Shown here: in pieces, positions 1-8,643 of the stretch
Layout of the letters: each line of letters begins with the position of its first letter
Position numbering within the stretch: position 1 is the stretch's first letter
Source: Longimicrobiaceae bacterium
Lineage (GTDB): Bacteria; Gemmatimonadota; Gemmatimonadetes; Longimicrobiales; Longimicrobiaceae
DNA: 64,000 nucleotides
Reading direction: 5' to 3'
Assembly (NCBI GenBank): GCA_036375715.1
Contig: DASVBS010000060.1
Span: 124,001 to 188,000 of the forward strand
The notes under the pieces: generated by a model
The model's input: only the letters and a program-made list of their open reading frames with translations
Told to the model about the DNA's origin: nothing
The model's database searches: none
Translations under genes and position numbers: made by a program

Positions 1-990
1 ATGCCCGCCGCATTCGATCAGCGGTACGTGAAGCGACTGCAGGGAACCAACGTCATCCCGGGAGATTCGAAGCGCGAGTGGGTCGAGGCGCTGCGCGCTG
101 ACATCCGACGCTTCCGCTCGGAGAACAACTGCGAGCGCCTGGTGGTCGTGTGGTGCGGCTCGACGGAGATCTACATCAAGCCCAGCGCGATTCACCAATC
201 GCTGGAGGCGTTCGAGGCCGCGATCGACGCCGACGACCCCGGGGTCTCGCCGAGCATGCTGTACGCCTACGCCGCCCTCTCCGAGGGCGTGCCGTTCGCG
301 AACGGAGCGCCCAACCTCACGCTGGATTTCCCGGCGATGATCGAGCTCGCCGAGCGGAACGGCGTGCCGATCGCGGGCAAGGACTTCAAGACCGGCCAGA
401 CGCTGATGAAGACCATCATCGCACCTGGCTTGAAGGCACGCATGCTGGGCGTCGACGGCTGGTTCTCCACCAACATCCTGGGGAACCGCGACGGCGCGGT
501 CCTGGACGATCCGGAATCGTTCAAGACCAAGGAGGAGTCGAAGCTCAGCGTGCTGGAATACATCCTCCAACCGCAGCTCTATCCGGAGCTCTACGGCGAC
601 GTCTACCACAAGGTGCGGATCAACTACTATCCGCCCCGCGGCGACGCCAAGGAGGGGTGGGACAACATCGACATCCGCGGGTGGCTCGACTACCCGATGC
701 AGATCAAGGTCGATTTCCTCTGCCGGGATAGCATCCTGGCCGCGCCCATCGTCCTCGATCTGGCGCTCTTCCTCGATCTTGCCGCCCGTGCGGGGATGTC
801 GGGGATCCAGGAGTGGCTCTCCTTCTACCTCAAGAGCCCGATGCACGCGGAGGGGATCTACCCGGAGCACGACCTCTTCATCCAGCACACCAAGCTGAAG
901 AACACACTGCGCTGGATGATGGGGGAGGAGCAGATCACCCACCTCGGCCTCGAGTACTACCTCACGCCGACGGAGGTGGGCAGCGACTGA
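1..990 (+). CDS. ino1: Inositol-3-phosphate synthase, C-terminal part
   Basis: Converts D-glucose 6-phosphate to 1D-myo-inositol 3-phosphate using NAD+. The visible 329 residues cover the C-terminal catalytic half: GKDFKTGQT (about residues 126-134 of this piece) and NILGNRDG (158-165) are family signatures. Family members are usually about 360-440 residues with an N-terminal NAD-binding GxGxxG motif. That motif is absent here, so the gene most likely begins before the window and the ATG at base 1 is an internal methionine. The next reading frame (YigZ) opens right at its stop. The product could feed inositol phospholipids or an inositol-based solute; the window does not say which. Confidence 0.93.
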   Translation: MPAAFDQRYVKRLQGTNVIPGDSKREWVEALRADIRRFRSENNCERLVVVWCGSTEIYIKPSAIHQSLEAFEAAIDADDPGVSPSMLYAYAALSEGVPFANGAPNLTLDFPAMIELAERNGVPIAGKDFKTGQTLMKTIIAPGLKARMLGVDGWFSTNILGNRDGAVLDDPESFKTKEESKLSVLEYILQPQLYPELYGDVYHKVRINYYPPRGDAKEGWDNIDIRGWLDYPMQIKVDFLCRDSILAAPIVLDLALFLDLAARAGMSGIQEWLSFYLKSPMHAEGIYPEHDLFIQHTKLKNTLRWMMGEEQITHLGLEYYLTPTEVGSD

Positions 991-1006
991 CGGGTCCTTC
1001 CTCACG

Positions 1007-1645
1007 CTGGCGGAGCGCGGCGAAGCCGAGCTCCGCGTCCGCGGCTCCCGCTTCCTCGGGGTCGCCGCGCCGGCGGACTCCGAGGAAGCGGCACGCGAGC
1101 TCCTGGGCGAGCTGCAACGCCGCTACTTCGACGCAACCCATCACTGCTCGGCCTGGCGGCTCCGCAATGGCGTCTGGCGCGCAAACGACGCCGGGGAGCC
1201 GAGCGGCAGCGCCGGCGGGCCGATCCTCGCCGCGATCGACGCGGCAGGCGTGGTCGACGCTGCGGTGGTGGTCGTGCGCTACTTCGGCGGCACCAAGCTG
1301 GGCGTGGGCGGCCTCGTACGCGCCTACGGCGAGGCCGCGCAGGCGGCACTGGCCGCCTGTCCGCGCCGGCACGCCATTCCCGCCGTACGGATCCTCATCC
1401 GCTACCCCTACAGCCACACCGCCGCGGTGATGCGGGCGCTGGAATTCGCTCGGGCGACCGGGATCGAGCACGGCTACTCGGAGGCCGCGGCTGCCGCGGA
1501 GGTGCGCGCGGTAGCGCCCGAGGGCTCGCTGGCGGCGCTCGCCGACCTGCTCCGCGAGCAAACTTCGGGCGAGGTCGCCGCCGAGCCGATCGGTGAGACG
1601 ATCATCTACCGCGCGGCCCCGGACCAGGGGTCGACTTCGGCTTGA
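1007..1645 (+). CDS. yigZ: YigZ/IMPACT family protein, start codon uncertain
   Basis: Conserved YigZ/IMPACT family protein of poorly defined role, possibly linked to translation or stress control. The reading frame holds the family signatures SRFLG, DATHHCSAW, the NDAGEPSGSAGGPIL block and VVRYFGGTKLGVGGLVRAYG. Oddly, no in-frame ATG, GTG or TTG lies between the in-frame stop at 917-919 and a GTG at 1250, which is already deep inside the conserved domain. The homologous N-terminus would lie near 980-1010, so I use the in-frame CTG at 1007. A rare start codon, or a sequencing or real frameshift with ino1 (GTG at 976 is in the ino1 frame), are the alternatives. Family assignment is firm; the start is not. 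Confidence 0.8.
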   Translation: MAERGEAELRVRGSRFLGVAAPADSEEAARELLGELQRRYFDATHHCSAWRLRNGVWRANDAGEPSGSAGGPILAAIDAAGVVDAAVVVVRYFGGTKLGVGGLVRAYGEAAQAALAACPRRHAIPAVRILIRYPYSHTAAVMRALEFARATGIEHGYSEAAAAAEVRAVAPEGSLAALADLLREQTSGEVAAEPIGETIIYRAAPDQGSTSA

Positions 1646-1686
1646 CGCTCGCCCGGCACTCCTCTAGGTTGGACCGAGCAGGACGT

Positions 1687-1717
1687 GCCCGGCGGCCGGG
1701 CGGCCGGGCGATTCTTT
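1687..1717 (+). terminator. Putative terminator after yigZ
   Basis: GCCCGGC at 1687-1693 can pair with GCCGGGC at 1703-1709, followed by GATTCTTT. The T run is short and interrupted, so a rho-independent role is only plausible. Confidence 0.35.
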
Positions 1718-1831
1718 CCGCGCCAGCGGTACGCGTGTGATGAGCCATCCCTTCCCCGTACAGCGACTTTTCCGATCTGGCGCTGCTGGCACGCGCCGCG
1801 GGCCGGCGGCTTGCGCCAGGAGGAGGAAGGA

Positions 1832-2224
1832 ATGAGCGAGATCCTGCTGGCGGAAGCCGTGATGGACCGCCTCAAACAGCGGTATCCCTGCTATCACGAA
1901 ACCGCTTACCTGTTTATTCTCTCGGCGCTCCACTACAGCATCGAGCGCCTCGACGAGCCGCGGCACATCACCGGGCGCGAGCTGGCCGAGGGATGCCGCG
2001 ACCTGGCCATCGAGCGCTGGGGCTTGATGGCGCGGACCGTACTGGAGTACTGGGGGATCCGTTCCACCCGCGACCTGGGGGCCATCGTCTTCGCCCTGGT
2101 CGAATGCGGCGTGCTGGTCAAGCAGGAAACGGATGTGCTCGACGATTTCGACTCCGTTTTCGACTTCCATCTCGCCTTCGAGCGCGACTACCCCTGGCCC
2201 GGCCTGCGGAAGCTCATCTCCTGA
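1832..2224 (+). CDS. Minf_1886 family protein
   Basis: A 130-residue conserved protein of unknown function. The pattern matches what I know of the Minf_1886 family of Planctomycetes, Verrucomicrobia and relatives: an N-terminal helix, YHETAYLFILSAL, a HITGRELAEG segment, then AIERWGLMARTVLEYWGIRSTRDLGAIVF and a final FDFHLAFE. The ATG at 1832 is preceded by a strong AGGAGGAAGG ribosome site at 1819-1828, so the longer open frame upstream is not used. No catalytic residues can be named. It stands alone between a putative terminator and a small zinc-ribbon gene on the same strand. Confidence 0.8.
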   Translation: MSEILLAEAVMDRLKQRYPCYHETAYLFILSALHYSIERLDEPRHITGRELAEGCRDLAIERWGLMARTVLEYWGIRSTRDLGAIVFALVECGVLVKQETDVLDDFDSVFDFHLAFERDYPWPGLRKLIS

Positions 2225-2342
2225 CTCCGGAAAGGATTGATCTTGTCCCTGGAACGGGGTTTGCGGTTGCGCGATCTGTTCAGACGCGGAAGTGCCCGGG
2301 GGCGCTCCGCCGATCGCCAACGTGGAAGGGAGGGGATGAACG

Positions 2343-2537
2343 ATGCCCGAACTCGAGTTCCCGGAATGCAAGAAATGCGGTGAGGGGAAAATGTTACCCC
2401 TCTCTGACTACGGGCGGGACGGGGCACCGATCACGTTCAAAGCCTGGGTTTGTCAGAACCCCGAATGCGGCTTCAACATCCGCATCGACAACGGAGAGAT
2501 CAGTTTCGGCCGTTCCATCGGGCAGAGTTACAAGTAA
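2343..2537 (+). CDS. Small zinc-ribbon protein
   Basis: A 64-residue protein with two cysteine pairs: CKKC near residues 9-12, and C37 with C42 in a CQNPEC arrangement. This is the spacing of a zinc ribbon that binds one Zn2+. The family is not recognised. It sits 118 bases after the Minf_1886 gene in the same direction, and a 12-bp hairpin follows its stop. Codon use matches its neighbours, so I consider it real. The role could be nucleic-acid or protein binding, but that is a guess from the fold. Confidence 0.65.
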   Translation: MPELEFPECKKCGEGKMLPLSDYGRDGAPITFKAWVCQNPECGFNIRIDNGEISFGRSIGQSYK

Positions 2538-2563
2538 GCGGGCAACCGCCCGGGAAGGAGAAC

Positions 2564-2599
2564 ACGGTGCCCACGGCGCTTCTGCGACGTGGGCACCGT
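2564..2599. repeat. 12-bp perfect hairpin between zinc-ribbon gene and nnr
   Basis: ACGGTGCCCACG at 2564-2575 pairs perfectly with CGTGGGCACCGT at 2588-2599 around a 12-base loop. No T run follows on either strand. It may pause or insulate transcription between 2537 and 2637, or be an RNA-processing site. Confidence 0.5.
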
Positions 2600-2636
2600 C
2601 GCGTGGAGAACCGCCGCACTCCGCGACGAACGTGAC

Positions 2637-4175
2637 ATGAATCGAGACAACTCTCCCGCTCCGCCACTCCCCCTCGTGACCGCCCGGCAGATGCAGGAGT
2701 GGGATCACCGGGCGATCACGGAGCTCGGGGTGCCCGAGCGGGTGTTGATGGAGTCGGCGGGGCGGGCCGCGGCTCGGATTGTCCACGCCCTCTTCCCACG
2801 AGGAAGGGTGGGTGCCGCGGTGGGGCGGGGCAACAACGGCGGGGACGCGGTGGTCTTGCTTCGTTCGCTGCGCTCCTGGGGGAGGGAAGCGATCGCCGTG
2901 CCCGTCGGAGCGGACGCCCTGCCCGCGGAGCTGCTGCACGGGTGGGAGATCCCCGTGGCGAAGGAGGCGGATGCGGTCTCCGTGTTCCGCGATTGCGCGG
3001 TGGTGGTCGACGGGTTGCTCGGGACCGGCGCCAGCGGCCCTCCCCGGCCCCCACAGGCCGAGTGCATCCGGGCCATGCATGCCGCGGGTCGACCGGTGGT
3101 TGCGCTGGACGGGCCGACGGGCGTGGACCTGACGCGGGGGACGGTCGAGGGAGAAGCGGTTCGCGCAGAGTGCACGATCACTTTCGGCGCACCGAAAAGG
3201 GGATTGCTGCTCCACCCGGGAAGGGTACACGCCGGCCGCATCTTCGTGGTCGAGACGGGGTTCCCGCCGTTGCGGGCGGAGGCGGTCGGCGCGGGCGTGA
3301 TCACGGCGGAGTGGGCCGCGAGCCGCTGGAAGCGGCTGCCGCCCGACGCGCACAAGGGCGTGGCCGGCCGGCTGATCGTTCTCGCCGGACACAACGCCGT
3401 CGGCGGCGCGCCCATCATGTGCGGTCACGCGGCCCTCAGGACGGGAGCGGGTACGGTGCGGATCGTCTCTCATGCGGGCATCCGGGTCGCCGTGGCCGCG
3501 GCAATTCCCGAAGCCCTCTTCTCCGACCGCGAGGTGGACGACGTCGCGGAGCTCGCCCGGACTGCCTCGGCCCTGGTGGCGGGGCCGGGCATCGGGACCG
3601 ACGAGGCCGCGCGCGTGATCCTCGCCAGGATGCTGGAAGCCGCCGAGTGCCCTGTGCTGCTCGACGCCGATGCGCTGACCCTGCTCGCCAGTGACCAGAC
3701 CCTGCTTCCCGAGCGCCTGCGGGACCGCACCTTGCTCACGCCGCACCCCGGAGAGATGGGGCGTCTGCTGGGGATTCAGACTCACGAGGTCACCGCTGAC
3801 GCCTTCGGCGCGGTCGAGGCCGCGCGCGACCGCTTCGGGTGCACGGTGCTCCTGAAGGGCGCTCCCACGCTCGTCGCGGCGCCGGGCGCGCCGGTCCTCG
3901 CCAACATCACAGGCCATTCAGGGGTGGGGGTCGGTGGCATGGGGGACACTCTGGCCGGGCTGATCGGGGCGCTGATGGCGCGAGGACTACCGCCCGCGGA
4001 CGCCGCCGGGCTCGGGATCTACTACGCCGGCGCTGCGGCCGACCGGCTTGGCAGGGGCCGTCCCATCCTGCCCCGAGACGTGGCCGAGATGCTGCCGAAC
4101 GTGCTGGGGCAGTCGGTCGAGGTTGGTGGCCTCGACTTTCCGGAGATCCTGCTCGAGCTGGAGGAGGCTGTTTGA
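2637..4175 (+). CDS. nnr: Bifunctional NAD(P)H-hydrate epimerase / ADP-dependent dehydratase
   Basis: Repairs hydrated NADH and NADPH. The N-terminal YjeF half epimerises the R and S forms; the C-terminal ribokinase-like half dehydrates S-NAD(P)HX using ADP. In the first half GRGNNGGDA, DGLLGTG and DGPTGVD are visible. In the second half there are KGVAGRLIVLAG, LLDADAL, LTPHPGEMGRLLG, and GVGGMGDTLAG, whose GD is the expected catalytic site. The usual NPGMATGG segment is here SGVGVGG, a mild variation. The 512-residue protein from the ATG at 2637 is normal for the fusion; 16 more upstream in-frame codons lack a ribosome site. Confidence 0.93.
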   Translation: MNRDNSPAPPLPLVTARQMQEWDHRAITELGVPERVLMESAGRAAARIVHALFPRGRVGAAVGRGNNGGDAVVLLRSLRSWGREAIAVPVGADALPAELLHGWEIPVAKEADAVSVFRDCAVVVDGLLGTGASGPPRPPQAECIRAMHAAGRPVVALDGPTGVDLTRGTVEGEAVRAECTITFGAPKRGLLLHPGRVHAGRIFVVETGFPPLRAEAVGAGVITAEWAASRWKRLPPDAHKGVAGRLIVLAGHNAVGGAPIMCGHAALRTGAGTVRIVSHAGIRVAVAAAIPEALFSDREVDDVAELARTASALVAGPGIGTDEAARVILARMLEAAECPVLLDADALTLLASDQTLLPERLRDRTLLTPHPGEMGRLLGIQTHEVTADAFGAVEAARDRFGCTVLLKGAPTLVAAPGAPVLANITGHSGVGVGGMGDTLAGLIGALMARGLPPADAAGLGIYYAGAAADRLGRGRPILPRDVAEMLPNVLGQSVEVGGLDFPEILLELEEAV

Positions 4176-4191
4176 GGGTGGGGCAAGGTGA

Positions 4192-5890
<1,699 letters not shown>

Positions 5891-5894
<4 letters not shown>

Positions 5895-5918
5895 CATCCG
5901 GCCCTAAAGAGTTACCTT
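5891..5918 (+). promoter_or_regulatory. Promoter for the tRNA pair
   Basis: TTGACA at 5891-5896, a 16-base spacer and TACCTT at 5913-5918 precede the first tRNA (5930) by about 11 bases. The -35 box overlaps the stop codon of the upstream division gene. Confidence 0.55.
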
Positions 5919-5929
5919 TCAGGCTCTGT

Positions 5930-6003
<74 letters not shown>

Positions 6004-6008
6004 TAGTG

Positions 6009-6035
6009 ACGGCCGGCCCGGCGGGCCGGCCGTTT
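6009..6035 (+). terminator. Strong hairpin between the two tRNAs
   Basis: ACGGCCGGCCC (6009-6019) pairs with GGGCCGGCCGT (6023-6033) around a 3-base loop and is followed by TT. It could be a terminator or partial terminator, or an RNA-processing signal between the tRNAs. Confidence 0.5.
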
Positions 6036-6042
6036 GCTTCGC

Positions 6043-6116
6043 GGCTGGGTAGCTCAGTTGGTGAGAGCGCCCGACTCATAATCGTGAGGTCGGGGGTTCG
6101 AATCCCCCCCCAGCTA
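6043..6116 (+). tRNA. tRNA-Met (CAT), probably elongator
   Basis: A 74-base cloverleaf with GGCTGGG/CCCAGCT acceptor stem, D arm GCTC...GAGC, anticodon loop CTCATAA and T arm with a GGGGG/CCCCC stem. The GGCT start with U4-A69 resembles elongator tRNA-Met. The CGA-loop-TCG part of the anticodon stem resembles tRNA-Ile2, the TilS substrate, so that assignment cannot be excluded. The anticodon stem CCCGA/TCGTG has a C28-U42 mismatch. CCA is not encoded. Confidence 0.88.
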
Positions 6117-6118
6117 TT

Positions 6119-6158
6119 TGCCTCCGTCGGCCAATGCGCCGGCGGAGGCAAATTCTTT
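6119..6158 (+). terminator. Rho-independent terminator after the tRNAs
   Basis: TGCCTCCGTCGGC (6119-6131) pairs with GCCGGCGGAGGCA (6138-6150) with one wobble pair and a 6-base loop, followed by AATTCTTT. Placement directly after the second tRNA supports a terminator. Confidence 0.8.
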
Positions 6159-6161
6159 CAC

Positions 6162-6246
6162 TCAAATTTTGAATTTTGGATTTGAATTGGGGCGCTCGAG
6201 CCGCCAGATCGCAATTCAAAATTCAAAATTAAGAATTCAAAATTAG
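6162..6246. repeat. Paired inverted heptamer arrays, element A
   Basis: Left array (about 6162-6189) is built of AATTTTG units. After a GC-rich spacer of about 22 bases, the right array (about 6212-6246) carries the complement, CAAAATT units. The two arms can fold into an AT-rich hairpin. The element lies between the convergent tRNA operon and the SWIM gene and is far lower in GC than its surroundings. Confidence 0.75.
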
Positions 6247-6250
6247 GCCT

Positions 6251-6490
6251 TCAGGCCTCATGCGGCGCCATGACGCCGAGGACGCGGTCGAGGGCCATGA
6301 CGTGGCTGCAGGTGTGGTGGCCGCGGAAGTAGCTGCAGTCGCACTGCCAGTGGTCGTTGCGGAACTCTACTGTATGGGGGCTGTGGTTGCCGTCGAACTC
6401 CACCCGCAGCTCGCGGATGTGGATCCGTTCAGGCTGGTCGGCATAGATCTTGGCCTTCTGGATCTTGTTGATCATCCCGGAATCGAGCAT
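6251..6490 (-). CDS. Small SWIM zinc-finger protein
   Basis: A 79-residue protein with a SWIM-type zinc site: CDC, a short loop, then CSH. The N-terminal half has IQKAKIYADQPERIHI and a strand-rich segment, as in other stand-alone SWIM proteins. Two starts are possible. ATG at 6490 has a GGGGAGG site nearby. ATG at 6475 forms an ATGA overlap with the stop of a 46-codon upstream frame, suggesting translational coupling. SWIM domains bind DNA or proteins; the specific function is unknown. A TTGACA/TAAGCT promoter upstream (6654-6682) would transcribe both frames. Confidence 0.75.
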   Translation of the reverse strand: MLDSGMINKIQKAKIYADQPERIHIRELRVEFDGNHSPHTVEFRNDHWQCDCSYFRGHHTCSHVMALDRVLGVMAPHEA

Positions 6491-6612
6491 GTCCGACCTC
6501 CCCTCAGTGAGTGAAAATACGAACGCCCACGCAGTTTTGGCTGCGTGGGCGCCTCGGCACAGCGGCGTTCCTCAAAGACAAGGATCTTCTCTGTCTCCGT
6601 CAGGTCGAGCAT
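6472..6612 (-). CDS. 46-residue leader ORF upstream of SWIM gene
   Basis: The frame starts at an ATG (6610-6612) with a GGGGGAG ribosome site, begins MLDLTETEKILVFEERR, and ends in TGA overlapping the second ATG of the SWIM gene (ATGA). It starts about 35 bases after a predicted transcription start. A perfect 11-bp hairpin (6524-6551) lies inside it. No family is recognised. It may be a real small protein or a leader peptide that sets SWIM translation. Confidence 0.45.
   Translation of the reverse strand: MLDLTETEKILVFEERRCAEAPTQPKLRGRSYFHSLRGGRTCSIPG
6524..6551 (-). promoter_or_regulatory. Hairpin inside the SWIM leader
   Basis: CGCCCACGCAG (6524-6534) pairs with CTGCGTGGGCG (6541-6551) around a 6-base loop. 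On the minus strand the stem is followed by TTCGTATTTTC. It could be an attenuator or mRNA structure ahead of the SWIM start. Confidence 0.45.
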
Positions 6613-6653
6613 TGCAACTCCCCCGGCCGGGAACGCGATTCGTGCTCAAGCTG

Positions 6654-6682
6654 AGCTTAGCGCGGGCGACAGGGACTGTCAA
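6654..6682 (-). promoter_or_regulatory. Promoter of the leader ORF / SWIM unit
   Basis: Read on the minus strand: TTGACA (6682-6677), a 17-base spacer, TAAGCT (6659-6654). The predicted start near 6647 is about 35 bases before the leader ORF. Confidence 0.55.
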
Positions 6683-6706
6683 GGGCCCCTCGCCCGCGCG
6701 TCGACG

Positions 6707-7030
6707 TCAGTCCGGGCGGGTCCCCCCGACCGCCGGATCGCCCTTGGCGAGACCACCGCGCTCACGCACGACGATCCTTGAAGAATCGGGGCGATCGGCG
6801 CTCGGCGTGTTGGTCCGGTGCTGCTCCGGGCGCGGGACACCGGCGACCTTCTGGGGGAGGCGTCCCGGCCGCCGCTCGGGGGTCTGATCCTCGGTTTCGG
6901 AGGATTCGAAGCGCGGACCGCCGTCCTCCGCATCGTCGAACCCTGCCTCGTCGAACGCGTCCTCGCCGAGCGGGTCCTGCTCCATGGTCTCTTCCTCGTC
7001 GAAGCCGCGGCCATCGAAGCGTCGCGTCAT
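6707..7030 (-). CDS. Hypothetical acidic, probably disordered protein
   Basis: A 107-residue frame preceded by an AAGGAGG ribosome site. The N-terminal half is rich in D and E with FDEEE and DEAGFDDAEDGG; the C-terminal half is rich in P, R and T. No domain, membrane segment or signal peptide is visible, and the composition suggests disorder. It lies just upstream of the SWIM promoter on the same strand. Chance open frames are common in GC-rich DNA, so the ribosome site is the main support. Confidence 0.45.
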   Translation of the reverse strand: MTRRFDGRGFDEEETMEQDPLGEDAFDEAGFDDAEDGGPRFESSETEDQTPERRPGRLPQKVAGVPRPEQHRTNTPSADRPDSSRIVVRERGGLAKGDPAVGGTRPD

Positions 7031-7254
7031 AATGCCCTCCTTTCGCTGATGCTCCGGCGCCGGCGTGTGGGAGCAGGTGATGTCCGCAGGTCCGATACCA
7101 GCGCGCGGACCAGCGGAGGGTGACGATCGGCCGCGCCTGCGCCCTGGCTTGCCTGGCGCCCTCGCTCGCCGACATCTTGCCGCATGCTCGCTTCACATCC
7201 TGGCTCCGTGCTCGATCCGTCTTCCACCCCGGTTCGGACCGTTCCCCGCCATCG

Positions 7255-8187
7255 ATGATCCGTCCGCGCCCGGGCGCCCCGTACCTGGCGGGCGCGCCGC
7301 TCCTGATCGCGCATCGCGGCGGCGCCGCGCTCGCGCCCGAGAACACGCTGGAAGCCTTCCGGCAGGCGGTGCGCTGGTGGGGATGCGACGTGCTGGAGAT
7401 CGACGTGCAGCCGACGCGGGACGGGGAGGTCGTCGTCCTGCACGACGCCAATGTCGACCGCACCACGGACGGCCGCGGGCCGGCCGCCGCTCACACCCTG
7501 GACGCCCTGCGCGAGCTGGACGCGGGGTACCGCTACTCGCCGGACGGCGGGCGGACGCACCCGTGGCGCGATCGGGGCGTTCGCATCCCCACCCTTGCAG
7601 AGGTCCTGGAGGCCTTCCCAACGGTTCGCGTCAACATCGAGATCAAGGATGCCCGGGCGGGGCCGCGAGCGCGGGAGGTGATCGCCGCGGCGGGGGCGGA
7701 GGGAAGGGTGCTGGTGGCGGCTGAGGATCGAGCCGCGCGGCTGGCCGCCGGCGCCCACGGTGCGCCCACCAGCGCGTCCGAGCAGGAGCTGCGGGCTTTC
7801 TATCTCCTGCACCGGTTGGGGCTCGCGGCGTTGTACCGGCCCGAGGTGGACGCCTTGCAGCTCCCCTTCCGCCATCGCAACCGGGTAATTCCGACACCAC
7901 GCTTCGTCCGCGATGCGCACCGCCTCAACCTCCCCGTTCACGTATGGACGGTCGACGAGGTGGAGGAGATGCGCTGGCTGCTCCGCGCGGGCGTCGACGG
8001 CATCGTCACCGACCGGCCGGATCGTCTGGCACTCGTTCTCCATCACACCTGCGGGCGGCCTCTTCCGCCCGGTCCGTCGGCGGAGGAGAGGGAGCGCTAC
8101 CTGGAACGGTTGTTGCTCGATTGGCCGCGCGCCATCGACGCGAACGTGCAGGGCATTGAAGAGGAAGGCCATGGGTCGCTACGATGA
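7255..8187 (+). CDS. Glycerophosphodiester phosphodiesterase
   Basis: Hydrolyses glycerophosphodiesters to glycerol 3-phosphate and an alcohol. The 310-residue protein has the GDPD signature: HRGG at residues 20-23, PENT at 28-31, E48 and D50 as metal ligands, LHD with H63 as second catalytic histidine, NIEIKD, and a C-terminal VWTVDEVEEMRWLLRAGVDGIVTDRP. No signal peptide is seen from the ATG at 7255; the 45 in-frame codons upstream are not conserved-looking. It overlaps the following BON gene by 17 bases, so the two are co-transcribed. Confidence 0.92.
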   Translation: MIRPRPGAPYLAGAPLLIAHRGGAALAPENTLEAFRQAVRWWGCDVLEIDVQPTRDGEVVVLHDANVDRTTDGRGPAAAHTLDALRELDAGYRYSPDGGRTHPWRDRGVRIPTLAEVLEAFPTVRVNIEIKDARAGPRAREVIAAAGAEGRVLVAAEDRAARLAAGAHGAPTSASEQELRAFYLLHRLGLAALYRPEVDALQLPFRHRNRVIPTPRFVRDAHRLNLPVHVWTVDEVEEMRWLLRAGVDGIVTDRPDRLALVLHHTCGRPLPPGPSAEERERYLERLLLDWPRAIDANVQGIEEEGHGSLR

Positions 8188-8572
8188 TCGAGGGGGCTTC
8201 CCCGGCGAGGAGTGGGAGACCGGATATCGCCGGCGACGTCCGCGGTTCCAGACGCCTCACGAGGACGGATGGGGCTTCGCCGGCGGATATCCCCAGCGGA
8301 TGTATGGCCCGGAGCGCTATGGTCTGGGTCCCTATTACGAGCGCCTGCGCCGTCGCCGCCGCCCCGATGACGAGATCGAGCGGGAGGTGAAGGACGCCCT
8401 CTTCTACGACACCTGGGTGGACGCCGACGCGATCAGCGTGGAGGTGCGGGAAGGAATCGTAACCCTGCGTGGAACGCTGCCCAGCTACGACGAGATCCGC
8501 TATGCGAACGACGATGCCTGGGATGTCGATGGCGTCGTCGGCGTGCACTCGGAGCTCGAGGTGCGTGAGTAG
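8171..8572 (+). CDS. BON-domain protein
   Basis: A 133-residue protein with an R-, Y- and G-rich N-terminal half (about residues 1-60, probably disordered). One BON domain follows (about 67-132) with the pattern DDEIEREVKDAL, VEVREGIVTLRGTL and VVGVHSELEV. BON domains bind phospholipid or other BON proteins and are usually periplasmic, but no signal peptide is visible here. The ATG at 8171 has a GAGGAAGG site and overlaps the GDPD gene by 17 bases. A membrane-associated stress role is only suggested. Confidence 0.8.
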   Translation: MGRYDDRGGFPGEEWETGYRRRRPRFQTPHEDGWGFAGGYPQRMYGPERYGLGPYYERLRRRRRPDDEIEREVKDALFYDTWVDADAISVEVREGIVTLRGTLPSYDEIRYANDDAWDVDGVVGVHSELEVRE

Positions 8573-8643
8573 GCAGACCCCACCCTGCTCGGTTTCCAGC
8601 TCCGATCCCCTCCGATTCCGCCCCCCACCGCATCGCCACGAAG

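Noticed and set aside
2394-3917. 507-codon open frame on the minus strand opposite nnr
   Set aside because: Antisense to motifs of the NAD(P)H-hydrate repair enzyme, without a recognisable product.
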